The notes below the pieces were generated by a model. That model was not told where the DNA came from and did not search any database. It saw only the letters and a list, made by a program, of their open reading frames with translations. Shown here piece after piece: positions 17,664 through 26,207 of a stretch of 64,000 nt of DNA; position 1 is the stretch's first letter, and every line of letters starts with the position of its first letter. The position numbers and the translations under genes are program-made. Origin of the DNA: Terrimonas_B sp041743125 (lineage in GTDB: Bacteria; Bacteroidota; Bacteroidia; Chitinophagales; Chitinophagaceae); contig JBGTNK010000187.1 in the NCBI GenBank assembly GCA_041743125.1, forward strand, positions 5,245 through 69,244, in the 5' to 3' direction.

Positions 17664-18167
17664 ATGGCAGCCAAGGCACCACTCCCGGCATTCAAGGGAA
17701 TAACTCTTAAAGAAGGAAATAAAGCGCCTGCATTTTCCGGAACTGATCAAAATGGTAAAACCGTATCATTATCAGATTATAAGGGCAAGAAAGTTATTGT
17801 ATTTTTTTACCCTGAAGACGATACACCTACCTGTACCATACAGGCGTGTAACCTGAGAGACAATTTTGGTTTATTAAAAAAGAAAGGGTTTGAAGTAATC
17901 GGTATTAGCCCCGATCAACCTGAAAGCCACAAGAAATTTGAAAAAAAATATTCACTCCCTTTTATTCTGCTGGCTGATCCTTCCCATGTTATCCTGAATA
18001 AATATGGAGTATGGGGTGCAAAGCAAATGTTTGGAAATAACTACATGGGTGTTCACCGCACCACATTTGTACTGGATGAAAAAGGAATAATAAAAAAAAT
18101 TTTCCTTCGCCCCAGGAATAAAGCACATGCGGAAGAAATTGTTCAGGTATGGGAAGAATTGGGTTAA
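17664..18167 (+). CDS. bcp: Thioredoxin-dependent peroxiredoxin, Bcp type
   Basis: A 167-residue cytoplasmic thiol peroxidase that reduces H2O2 and organic hydroperoxides. The active site TPTCTIQAC gives Thr54, peroxidatic Cys57 and resolving Cys62, the five-residue spacing of atypical 2-Cys BCP enzymes. FYPEDDTP and the later HRTTFVLDEKGII are family motifs, and the length is usual. It starts 60 bases after the M23 gene and may share its transcript. No OxyR-like site was recognised. Confidence 0.92.
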   Translation: MAAKAPLPAFKGITLKEGNKAPAFSGTDQNGKTVSLSDYKGKKVIVFFYPEDDTPTCTIQACNLRDNFGLLKKKGFEVIGISPDQPESHKKFEKKYSLPFILLADPSHVILNKYGVWGAKQMFGNNYMGVHRTTFVLDEKGIIKKIFLRPRNKAHAEEIVQVWEELG

Positions 18168-18305
18168 AAAATTGTGCCTCACCGTTTCAATAAAGCTCAA
18201 ACCAGCGCTTGAATCCCATCCCGTTTAAAAAGCACAATTAGAACAGGTACCCTGGCAGGCAACCACTTATTTTATCCTTCCGTTTAGAGGTAAAATAAAA
18301 AACTC

Positions 18306-19250
18306 ATGTATAAAGTTGCCGGATTGATATTGCTTTTTATTGGACTTAAGAGTTTAGCGCAGGATTCCATCATTGTGAGAAAGGAGAGTAATTCTTTTCA
18401 GCAAAAAAAACAGGAACCTGATTACATATGGATTTTTTCTTCATCCCGGCTTATAAATGCTAATACGGTAGAACTGATTTCAAAGGGCATCCTGGAATTT
18501 AAGGTCACTCATAATTTTGGAGACATTGCCGGAGATAATGGCGGCATAAAAAATTTCTTTGGACTTGACAACGCAACGGATGTGAGAATTGGTTTTCATT
18601 ATGGATTGAGTGATCGCATCAATCTCATAGCTGCCAGATCTAAAGGAGCAGGACCGGTTCAGCAACTTTACGAATTGGGATTTAAATACAGGGTTCTGCG
18701 CCAGGCCGAAGACTCCCGGCATCCTTTATCCCTTACTCTGTTTGGCAATGCGGTAGTATCTGCTATGAAGAAAAGCAATTTTCCGGGCCAGGAAAATTCG
18801 TTTGATAATTTTTCTGATCGCCTGAGCCAAACGCTTCAGCTGCTTTTAGCAAGGCGGTTCGGGAAAGTAAGCCTGCAGGTAAGTCCCACATTAGTTCACA
18901 GAAATTATGTGATCACTGATGATGAGAAAACACTTTTTGCCTTAGGTGGTGCTTTCCGTTTGCCAGTAAAAGGCAGGTTTAGCGTATTGATTGATTATTT
19001 CCATACGTTCCGCAGTCAGTCAAGTATTGACTTCTTTAAAACTCAGGGTATCCGGTTTTACGATGCATTGGGAGTGGGAGTTGAGTTGTTGACAGAAGGC
19101 CACGTTTTTCATTTAAATTTTACCAATGCAACAGAAATCCTGGAGAACAGGTTTATTCCGCGTACCGTTACTTCCTGGAGTAAAGGTCAGTATCGCTGGG
19201 GGTTTACCATCTCAAGGGATTTTAATCTTTTTTGGAAGAAGAAAAATTGA
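18306..19250 (+). CDS. DUF5777 family outer-membrane beta-barrel protein
   Basis: A 314-residue exported protein with a signal peptide ending near SLAQ. The motif run FSSSRLINANTVELISKGILEFKV, then HNFGDI, NFFGLDNATDVRIGFHYGL and a KYRVLRQ segment fits DUF5777, a predicted outer-membrane barrel family of Bacteroidota (family recalled from its motifs). Alternating hydrophobic strands continue to the C-terminus. Such genes often lie beside c-type cytochromes; here a cytochrome c lipoprotein gene is convergent just downstream, suggesting a shared role in an envelope redox process (inference). Confidence 0.75.
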   Translation: MYKVAGLILLFIGLKSLAQDSIIVRKESNSFQQKKQEPDYIWIFSSSRLINANTVELISKGILEFKVTHNFGDIAGDNGGIKNFFGLDNATDVRIGFHYGLSDRINLIAARSKGAGPVQQLYELGFKYRVLRQAEDSRHPLSLTLFGNAVVSAMKKSNFPGQENSFDNFSDRLSQTLQLLLARRFGKVSLQVSPTLVHRNYVITDDEKTLFALGGAFRLPVKGRFSVLIDYFHTFRSQSSIDFFKTQGIRFYDALGVGVELLTEGHVFHLNFTNATEILENRFIPRTVTSWSKGQYRWGFTISRDFNLFWKKKN

Positions 19251-19285
19251 AATAGCTTTCATAGCATGATCAGTTGGTTTAAGAA

Positions 19286-19315
19286 AAAGGGTTCTTGTTT
19301 TTACAAGAACCCTTT
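19286..19315. terminator. Terminator between convergent genes
   Basis: A perfect 13-bp stem, AAAGGGTTCTTGT (19286-19298) with its complement at 19303-19315, and a TTTT loop. The minus-strand product continues in a T run (complement of 19281-19288), so it best serves the cytochrome lipoprotein gene; it may also act on the DUF5777 transcript. Confidence 0.75.
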
Positions 19316-19344
19316 GCGTATGGAACATTAATGGTCGGATTATC

Positions 19345-19941
19345 TTAATCTATAAATTTTCCACCGGCATTGATCCAGTCAGTAATCTTATTCTTATCGC
19401 TTTGTGAAAGCGGCCCGGTGGGCGGCATGGTACCTTCATCTACTGCTCTTACTTTTATTCTTCCACTGTTAGCAACAATATTGCAATCAACAGCCCAATT
19501 CATACCTCCGTTGGCTATTGTATTATTATGACAACTCTGGCAATTAGCCTGTATCAGGGCTTTCACAGCTAAAAATTTTGCTCCGGCTACTCCTGCCGAC
19601 CCTACAGTAACGGTGGTGGTTTTAGTACAGCCATTAGCATCCTTGGCTGTAACGGTTACAGAGCCTGGCGCTACACTGGCAAAGCTTCCGGATGCCTGGA
19701 AACTTGTTCCATTAATACTATAGGTGAAACCTGAGCCACCTGTTGCTGTCGCATTAATAGAACCATTATTCTGGCAGGCAGTAGCATCGGTAACGGTGGC
19801 TGTCAGGTTGATATTTACATTAGCGCAGGGGTTTGTCGGGGAAGGGTTGTCACCACTACTGCTTTTACTGCAGGCAATAATGATCAAACTAATGACAATT
19901 CCAGCATAGACCCTTTTTAAAAATAATTTTATCATCGGCAT
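19345..19941 (-). CDS. Lipoprotein with SprB-like repeat and c-type cytochrome domain
   Basis: A 198-residue protein. A basic N-terminus and hydrophobic stretch end in the lipobox IIAC (Cys24), giving a lipid anchor. Residues 43-113 form one SprB-like/Ig-type repeat (TACQNNGSINATATGGSG, FTYSINGTSF, VTAKDANGC). Residues 120-198 carry a single haem site, CQSCH (Cys134, Cys137, His138), with Met172 in TMPPTGP as likely second iron ligand. SprB-type repeats are usual in adhesins, so joining one to a small cytochrome is uncommon. It probably carries electrons at the cell envelope. A second ATG two codons in is equally possible. It is convergent with the DUF5777 barrel. Confidence 0.82.
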   Translation of the reverse strand: MPMIKLFLKRVYAGIVISLIIIACSKSSSGDNPSPTNPCANVNINLTATVTDATACQNNGSINATATGGSGFTYSINGTSFQASGSFASVAPGSVTVTAKDANGCTKTTTVTVGSAGVAGAKFLAVKALIQANCQSCHNNTIANGGMNWAVDCNIVANSGRIKVRAVDEGTMPPTGPLSQSDKNKITDWINAGGKFID

Positions 19942-20037
19942 TCCTTTTATAGTTACGAAAAAGACACATTCCCAGTTCTATAAAATCGAAGTCATTCAAA
20001 AAAAAGTTGCCTGATATTTTAAAAGTAGAAATTATAA

Positions 20038-21345
20038 TTATTTTTTTACAAAGGGTTTGTAGCCCACTGTAAACAAAATACCGCCACTATTTAATTTTAC
20101 TTTTCCAACGCCTATCCCCTGAATTGGAATTTTTAAGTAAGGTTCGGTCATAAGTGATAATCGGTCTGATAATTGGTGTTGGTATCCTCCGGAAAAATTG
20201 AGGACAGCAAGAAGATGGGAGTTCTTATTTCGATATGTATGTTTGTAATATTGAGGTTGGCCCCAGGCGTTTTTGTAGAAATACCCATAAGTTTCTTTCT
20301 TCATGATGTAAGAAGAAACCCCGCCAGCAATGAACCAATTTCGGTTTTTAGTTGAATTAAAATTATATTGCAAGTTGACAGGTATTTCGTAAATAAAACA
20401 ATTGGCTTCTATTTTTTGGAGACGGTTTATTCTGTATGGAGAATGATAACTTGCGGAGTCAGCAGAATAAATTTTATACCCTGCAAAAAATCCAGTTTTG
20501 AGTACCAGGTGATTTAATATTTCATAACTAATGCCAACACCCAATTGCATTTTAACTTTGCCAGGATTCCTAAAACCTGCACTGCTGATATCAGGACCAA
20601 AAGAAAAATTTATACGGAATTTATCAGCTGCTTTAAGCTTACTATTTTTAACCTGGCCTACCCGTTGTTCCGGATCTTTGTCTGCAGAATCTTCGGAGTG
20701 AATATCTTCAATTGAAATCATTTGTTGATCCGCAGGTAATTTTTCAGGTGAAATAGAATTAGTGGTATATTTTTCTGGCAAGATCGTGCTAGCAGGTTGC
20801 AATTTAATTGATGGCTCTGGATCGTTTTTAGCCACATCACGGGTGAGTTTATTTTTCTTTTCTTCAGAGTCTTGATGTGAGGAAAATTCTAAAGGTGTTG
20901 TTTTCAAGGAATAGGCAGGTTGGGTTCCACTTTGAGTTTTCTTTTTTGGGGTGATAAGCAGGTTTTGTTGTTTTGTTTCCAAAATGAAACGATCATCTGA
21001 AGCAGCTATTCCTTTCTTCCCCGGAGCCAAAATAGGATTTTCAGTAGGTTGAGGCATAACACTTTTTTTATCTGATAATTTGATGTCAGCAGGAAAAGAT
21101 TTAATGCTCAAATTGGTTTGCCCGATAATTGGATTTTTTTCTTTTTTCGTCAAAATAAAGAATAGTGCGGATCCAGTAAGCAGTAAAGGAAGTAATAAAA
21201 ATAGAATTATTCTTCGTCGCCTGTTATTAACAGGAATGTGTTTATCCAGAAGCTCCTCCATATTATCCCACGCTTTTTCCTTATAGGCGGGATTAGCGCT
21301 TTCATCGGCGTTTTCAAATTTTTTATGTATCTCGTCAGACCACAT
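20038..21345 (-). CDS. Anti-sigma-like protein fused to outer-membrane-type beta-barrel
   Basis: A 435-residue protein in three parts. A cytoplasmic N-terminus of about 43 residues, with AWDNMEELLDKHIP and an RRRR stop, is followed by one transmembrane helix (about 45-66). A polar, Lys/Ser/Pro-rich linker runs to about residue 235. The C-terminal 190 residues are aromatic and strand-rich (ISYEILNHLVLKTGFFAGYK, GGVSSYIM), ending GYKPFVKK, like a PorT/OmpX-type barrel. The start overlaps the end of the ECF sigma gene by 11 bases, so it is probably its anti-sigma partner. No standard anti-sigma zinc motif is seen, so this role rests on gene order and layout. Confidence 0.6.
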   Translation of the reverse strand: MWSDEIHKKFENADESANPAYKEKAWDNMEELLDKHIPVNNRRRRIILFLLLPLLLTGSALFFILTKKEKNPIIGQTNLSIKSFPADIKLSDKKSVMPQPTENPILAPGKKGIAASDDRFILETKQQNLLITPKKKTQSGTQPAYSLKTTPLEFSSHQDSEEKKNKLTRDVAKNDPEPSIKLQPASTILPEKYTTNSISPEKLPADQQMISIEDIHSEDSADKDPEQRVGQVKNSKLKAADKFRINFSFGPDISSAGFRNPGKVKMQLGVGISYEILNHLVLKTGFFAGYKIYSADSASYHSPYRINRLQKIEANCFIYEIPVNLQYNFNSTKNRNWFIAGGVSSYIMKKETYGYFYKNAWGQPQYYKHTYRNKNSHLLAVLNFSGGYQHQLSDRLSLMTEPYLKIPIQGIGVGKVKLNSGGILFTVGYKPFVKK

Positions 21346-21916
21346 TTTTTCTTGTTATTTCATTTTGTTCATACAAAATTTTTTGTAATTGTTTTCTGGC
21401 CTTCGCCAGGTTTGATTTTGAAGTACCCACGGAAATTCCAATTTCCTTTGATATTTCTTCATGACTAAACCCCTCAATTACAAAAAGATTTAAAACCGTT
21501 CTGTATCCCGGTGTCAGGTATTTGATTGCATTAATTATTTCCTGGTAAGATATTTTGGATACGGAATCTTCTTCCCTGGAGGGAAGGTGCATGTAAGATT
21601 CATTCAGCTCCAGGGTCATTCTATGCTTTTGATTTTTCCTGAAATGATCTATAGCTGTATAAATCATGATTTTTCGCAGCCACCCTTTAAATGAGCTCAT
21701 GGTATCTGTATATGCAGGTTTGAACCTGTATATTTCTACAAACACTTTTAGAAATCCGTCATTCAGGATTTCAATTGCATTTTCTTCATGACTTGTATAG
21801 CGATGGCAAATAGACATAGCATACCCGTAGAAAGATCTATATATTTTTTTTTGACTCTCCCTCTTATTCAGGGCGCATCCCCTGATGTGTATTTCCAATT
21901 CCTGCCCGGATAGCAA
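21335..21916 (-). CDS. ECF-type RNA polymerase sigma-70 factor
   Basis: A 193-residue sigma factor with region 2 (IYRSFYGYAMSICHRY, EILNDGFLKVFVEIYRF, FKGWLRKIMIYTAIDHFRK) and region 4 (ALKYLTPGYRTVLNLFVIEG-like segment and HEEISKEIGISVGTSKSNLA). It has no regions 1 or 3, as in the ECF class. The start is TTG at 21916; I see no ATG early enough. The next gene overlaps by 11 bases and encodes an apparent membrane anti-sigma protein, so activity is probably controlled from the envelope. The regulon is unknown. Confidence 0.9.
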   Translation of the reverse strand: MLSGQELEIHIRGCALNKRESQKKIYRSFYGYAMSICHRYTSHEENAIEILNDGFLKVFVEIYRFKPAYTDTMSSFKGWLRKIMIYTAIDHFRKNQKHRMTLELNESYMHLPSREEDSVSKISYQEIINAIKYLTPGYRTVLNLFVIEGFSHEEISKEIGISVGTSKSNLAKARKQLQKILYEQNEITRKNVV

Positions 21917-21980
21917 TTCTGGTTGGTTTCAGATTAAATCGTAAAAAAAAATCAAAAGTTGCCTCAAAAATTACAATAAT

Positions 21981-22838
21981 TTATGGGTTGTCTGGTGTAA
22001 TGATCCATTCTATTTCGCCAAACCGAACTTTTTCCTCAAAAGCATGCTGTATCACTAATTCTCCATAAGGCGAAACAGACTTTATTGTTGCTTCAAATAC
22101 ACGATTACCTTTTTTAAACTTTACCTGTTCGTTTTTTTTGTAGAGATGTGATTGGTAAGTATGGTAAATTTCCTCAAAGCTGGTATCCACCAGTATTTTT
22201 AAATTTTTTTTAATGAAAACACAAAGATCTTGGCTCAATAAAAGGGGGTTGTATTTTTTCCCGGTTATTTGCACCAGAGAAACTGGATTTATTAATTCTT
22301 TTGGAAAATTTCCCTGGTTGATATTTATTCCAATACCCACTACGGCCCATAGCCAACCGGCAACTGGATTTTGAATATTTGCAATATGTTCGTTAGAGTC
22401 CCGGAAATGATTTCCTGATTCTTGACTTTCTTTTATTTCACTCGATTTTCCTATAATGTTCTCAATCAGGATCCCTCCTGCCTTTCTGTCGCACCAGTAT
22501 AAATCATTTGGCCATTTTATTTTACACTCATTACCTATGTAGCCTTGAAGAAATTCACAGACAGAAACAGCGATGCAGGCACTTAATTGAAATTGATGCG
22601 CTAATTGCAATGGATAGGGATTCATTACCACGCTCAAAATAATGCTTGATTCCTTTTCGGTTGTCCATATGTTGCCCCTTTGTCCCTTTCCTGCAGTTTG
22701 CTCATGAGCAAAAAAGGCTTCGCCATGGTGTGTCAAACCCGCATGTAGTTGACTCAGGGCATAATTGTTGGTACTATCAACGGAAATTAGCTCAGTAAAT
22801 GGCAATCCAATAGAATGGTATAAGGAGGGTTTTGGCAA
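21981..22838 (-). CDS. birA: Biotin--[acetyl-CoA-carboxylase] ligase
   Basis: A 285-residue monofunctional BirA: it begins almost directly with the catalytic domain (VDSTNNYALSQL), without the DNA-binding domain of E. coli BirA, so it should not be a repressor. The biotin site shows GKGQRGNIW and KWPNDLYW, followed by KAGGILIE. It activates biotin with ATP and attaches it to carrier lysines. About 30 polar residues at 131-160 are inserted before WLWAVVGIGINI, longer than usual. The start is TTG at 22838. It is divergent from rsfS with about 120 bases between. Confidence 0.9.
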   Translation of the reverse strand: MPKPSLYHSIGLPFTELISVDSTNNYALSQLHAGLTHHGEAFFAHEQTAGKGQRGNIWTTEKESSIILSVVMNPYPLQLAHQFQLSACIAVSVCEFLQGYIGNECKIKWPNDLYWCDRKAGGILIENIIGKSSEIKESQESGNHFRDSNEHIANIQNPVAGWLWAVVGIGININQGNFPKELINPVSLVQITGKKYNPLLLSQDLCVFIKKNLKILVDTSFEEIYHTYQSHLYKKNEQVKFKKGNRVFEATIKSVSPYGELVIQHAFEEKVRFGEIEWIITPDNP

Positions 22839-22846
22839 TTAATTGC

Positions 22847-22854
22847 TATTTTTG
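22847..22854 (+). promoter_or_regulatory. Possible -7 box TAttTTTG upstream of rsfS
   Basis: Exact TAnnTTTG match in the short birA-rsfS divergent region, about 107 bases before the rsfS start. No matching -33 TTG at the normal distance, so support is modest. Confidence 0.3.
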
Positions 22855-22960
22855 AGCAAAGTAAATGTGTTTCGGGGTAAGGCTGAATAGTTTAGATATC
22901 CATTTCCAAAAAACTTCAGACCCACAAAACATGAAACTATAACTAAATTAATGTCATTTA

Positions 22961-23368
22961 TTGGAACAACTTGCAGTATTATCTACCCGTAAAAATAAGA
23001 GTGCAAACAGGTTAACTCATCGTTCTAAGATTATCAAAACCATTATTGCAGCTATTCAGGAAAAGAAAGGGGAAAATATTATTTCCCTCGACCTGCGTAA
23101 GATAAATGAAGCCGTGGCGGATTTTTTTATCATTTGCGAGGCGGGAAACCAACCACAGATCAAGGCAATTGCTGATAATGTTGAAGATCAGGTGAAGACA
23201 AATTGTGATGAAGATCCTTACCATCATGAAGGATTTCAGTCTTTACAATGGGTATTGGTTGATTACGTTAATGTAGTAGTGCATATTATGCTTTCAGAGA
23301 ACCGGAAATTCTATAAACTTGAGGAAATGTGGAGTGATGCGGTGTCTGAGAAGCATGACGAATGTTAA
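22961..23368 (+). CDS. rsfS: Ribosome silencing factor RsfS
   Basis: A 135-residue RsfS/Iojap protein. It binds ribosomal protein L14 on the 50S subunit and prevents joining with 30S in poor growth conditions. The family pattern is clear: IIAAIQEKKGENIISLDLRK, ADFFIICEAGNQPQIKAIAD, and the HHEGFQSLQWVLVDYVNVVVHIM segment. The start is TTG at 22961; the nearby ATG at 22951 is out of frame. ftsH starts 62 bases after its stop, a common neighbour in the phylum, so cotranscription is likely. Confidence 0.92.
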   Translation: MEQLAVLSTRKNKSANRLTHRSKIIKTIIAAIQEKKGENIISLDLRKINEAVADFFIICEAGNQPQIKAIADNVEDQVKTNCDEDPYHHEGFQSLQWVLVDYVNVVVHIMLSENRKFYKLEEMWSDAVSEKHDEC

Positions 23369-23430
23369 ACATATCTGGATATCGAACTTTTTTTATCAAT
23401 AATTATTAAATAGCAGGAATAAAGAAAAAT

Positions 23431-25518
23431 ATGTCGCAGGAACCATCCTATAATAAAAAAGAGAAAAACAGCTCACCCCGCTTTGGAAATCGCCCCCCGG
23501 GTGGAGAGGATCCGAACCAGCCTCCACGCAAGGGACCCAAATTCAGTATATACTGGATTTACGCTATTATTTTTGCTGTTCTTATTGGCTTCCAGTTATT
23601 CGGAGGCCCGTTTTCATCCAGTACTGCAACTATAGATCAGGAATATTTTCAGCAAATACTAAAATCAGGTGACGTTGATAAATACGTTGTAATTTCTAAT
23701 CGCAACTTGGTTAAAATTCATTTAAAAAAACCCTCCTTACCCAAATACACTGATAAGCTGGAAACGGGAATTGGCAAATCTACTGCTGAAGGACCTCATT
23801 TGAATTTCAAGATCGTTTCAGGAGATTCTTTTAAAGATGATATGCGTGAGTTTTACGCAGCGAATCCCGAAATAAAAGATGTGGGCACAGTAGATACCGA
23901 AAGTGATTGGTTTAGCAAATCCATCTCGTTTTTGTTACCCATTTTGCTTTTTGTGGGCCTTTGGATATTACTTATGCGCAAAATGGGAGGTGGCGCAGGC
24001 GGAGGCGCAGGGCCGGGAGGCATTTTTAACATTGGTAAATCAAAAGCAACCTTATTTGATAAAGGAACTAAGGTGAACATAACATTTGCCGATGTAGCCG
24101 GGCTTGATGAAGCGAAAGTGGAAGTGATGGAAATTGTAGATTTTTTAAAGAGCCCGAAAAAATATACGGCTTTAGGAGGCAAAATTCCTAAAGGTGCATT
24201 ATTGATAGGCCCCCCGGGAACAGGTAAAACTTTGCTTGCAAAAGCAATGGCAGGGGAAGCCCAGGTTCCTTTCTTTAGTTTGAGCGGTTCTGATTTTGTA
24301 GAAATGTTTGTGGGTGTAGGAGCAAGCAGGGTAAGAGACTTATTCAAACAGGCAAGAGAAAAAGCTCCCTGCATAATTTTTATTGATGAAATTGATGCTA
24401 TCGGCAGAGCGAGGGGAAAAAATGCCATGATGAGTAACGATGAGAGAGAAAGTACGCTCAACCAATTGCTGGTTGAAATGGATGGTTTTGGAACCGATAC
24501 AGGTATAATTGTTCTGGCTGCTACCAACAGACCTGACGTATTAGATACAGCTTTACTCCGGCCGGGCCGTTTTGACCGGCAGATTTCAATAGATAAACCC
24601 GATGTAAAAGGACGTGAAGCAATATTCAAAGTTCACCTGAAACCGATCAAAATATCTCAGAAATTAGATGTCCACAAACTGGCTGAGCAAACTCCGGGTT
24701 TTGCGGGAGCTGATATAGCCAATGTATGTAATGAGGCTGCCTTGATTGCAGCAAGAAATGGTAAAGAAGCTGTAGATATGCAGGATTTTCAGGATGCAGT
24801 AGACAGAGTAATAGGAGGATTAGAAAAAAAGAATAAAATCATTTCTCCTGATGAAAAGAGGATTATCGCCTATCATGAAGCTGGTCATGCTATTTGTGGA
24901 TGGTTTTTAGAACATGCGTACCCATTGTTAAAAGTTACTATTGTTCCAAGAGGAACTGCAGCTCTTGGCTATGCCCAGTATACTCCCAAGGAGCAATATC
25001 TTTATAATACCGATCAGTTAAATGACCAGATCGCCATGACATTGGGAGGCAGAGCAAGCGAAGATATTTTCTTTGGAAAAATTTCTACCGGAGCGCAAAA
25101 TGATCTGCAGCAAATTACCCGTATTGCCTACGCAATGGTAACCGTATACGGAATGAATGATAAGGTGGGTAATGTAAGTTTTTATGATCCACAACAGGAA
25201 ACCTCATTTACTAAGCCATATTCTGAAGAAACATCCAAGCTGATTGATGAAGAAGTAAGAAAATTGGTTGATGTATCTTATGTTAGAACCAAAAAATTAC
25301 TGGAGGAAAAAAGAGAGCAGGTTATCAAACTGGCGGAGGCCCTATTGGATAAAGAGGTTTTATTTCAAAGTGATGTAGAAGCTTTAATCGGGAAACGCCC
25401 CTATGAAGAGAAGAAGACACTGGATGTTGATGATGACATAATACCCAATGAAACAGGTGAAATATCGGCCGGTGTACCTCCTTATGACAGTGGGGTTACC
25501 AATAAGGCATTACCATAA
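23431..25518 (+). CDS. ftsH: ATP-dependent zinc metalloprotease FtsH
   Basis: A 695-residue inner-membrane AAA+ protease. A polar, Pro-rich N-terminus leads to a first helix (about 38-57), a periplasmic segment, and a second helix (about 168-185) followed by a Gly-rich MGGGAGGGAG stretch. The ATPase has Walker A GPPGTGKT near residue 260 and Walker B IIFIDEIDAIG; the zinc site is HEAGH near 483. It degrades membrane and regulatory proteins as a hexamer. The C-terminal tail is long and acidic. It lies between rsfS and lutC, the latter only 22 bases away. Confidence 0.97.
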   Translation: MSQEPSYNKKEKNSSPRFGNRPPGGEDPNQPPRKGPKFSIYWIYAIIFAVLIGFQLFGGPFSSSTATIDQEYFQQILKSGDVDKYVVISNRNLVKIHLKKPSLPKYTDKLETGIGKSTAEGPHLNFKIVSGDSFKDDMREFYAANPEIKDVGTVDTESDWFSKSISFLLPILLFVGLWILLMRKMGGGAGGGAGPGGIFNIGKSKATLFDKGTKVNITFADVAGLDEAKVEVMEIVDFLKSPKKYTALGGKIPKGALLIGPPGTGKTLLAKAMAGEAQVPFFSLSGSDFVEMFVGVGASRVRDLFKQAREKAPCIIFIDEIDAIGRARGKNAMMSNDERESTLNQLLVEMDGFGTDTGIIVLAATNRPDVLDTALLRPGRFDRQISIDKPDVKGREAIFKVHLKPIKISQKLDVHKLAEQTPGFAGADIANVCNEAALIAARNGKEAVDMQDFQDAVDRVIGGLEKKNKIISPDEKRIIAYHEAGHAICGWFLEHAYPLLKVTIVPRGTAALGYAQYTPKEQYLYNTDQLNDQIAMTLGGRASEDIFFGKISTGAQNDLQQITRIAYAMVTVYGMNDKVGNVSFYDPQQETSFTKPYSEETSKLIDEEVRKLVDVSYVRTKKLLEEKREQVIKLAEALLDKEVLFQSDVEALIGKRPYEEKKTLDVDDDIIPNETGEISAGVPPYDSGVTNKALP

Positions 25519-25539
25519 ATAAAATTTTAATATTTTGGG

Positions 25540-26175
25540 ATGAATATTTCTCCTTCTAAAGAGAACATTCTTAAAAAAATAAGAAAGGCGTTGAGTCAAT
25601 CAACGCCTCTTCCATTTCCAAAAAGCGAAGGAAATGAATCTGTATTTCATCCGGCACATCAAGAAAAAGAAATCGAATTTGCGGAGCAATTTTCCAAATT
25701 ACAGGGCAGGTTTATTTATTGTATTAATGAACAGGAACTTGCATTTCAATTAACCAGCCTGGTAAAAAAAATGAATTGGCAAAAAGTTTTTTGCCTGGAA
25801 GATGAGCTGATAAAAGTGGCAGGTTTGGGTTTATTTGAACGTATAATAAAAACCGGGCTTGCTGACTGCGATGTTTCCATCACTGGTTGCGAATGTATGG
25901 TAGCCAGAACAGGAACCATTGTAATGAGTTCTGCGCAGGTAAGCGGGAGGTCAGCCAGTATATACGCCCCAGTACATATTTGTATTGCCTATTCTCATCA
26001 AATGGTTTATGATTTAAAAGACGCACTGCAATTAGTAAAAGAAAAATATAAAGCCGATTTGCCCTCTCTCATTACGTTTGCCACGGGTCCCAGCAGAACA
26101 GCTGATATTGAAAAAACACTTGTAGTGGGTGTGCATGGTCCAAAAGAAGTGTATTTATTCCTTGTAGAATCCTGA
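25540..26175 (+). CDS. lutC: LutC-like LUD domain protein
   Basis: A 211-residue LUD-domain protein of the LutC/YkgG group, part of the LutABC complex that oxidises L-lactate to pyruvate. The N-terminus has the helical NILKKIRKAL segment. The core contains VSITGCECMVARTGTIVMSSAQ and the end FATGPSRTADIEKTLVVGVHGP, both strong family signatures. There are no Fe-S motifs, as expected for LutC. It follows ftsH after 22 bases and is probably on the same transcript, far from lutB at 1065. Confidence 0.88.
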   Translation: MNISPSKENILKKIRKALSQSTPLPFPKSEGNESVFHPAHQEKEIEFAEQFSKLQGRFIYCINEQELAFQLTSLVKKMNWQKVFCLEDELIKVAGLGLFERIIKTGLADCDVSITGCECMVARTGTIVMSSAQVSGRSASIYAPVHICIAYSHQMVYDLKDALQLVKEKYKADLPSLITFATGPSRTADIEKTLVVGVHGPKEVYLFLVES

Positions 26176-26207
26176 TATTATTGACAAGGCCTTTGTATTT
26201 TTAGGGT

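Noticed and set aside
23853..24629. 258-codon minus-strand frame
   Set aside because: Lies wholly within ftsH, whose protein is certain; its sequence is a shadow.
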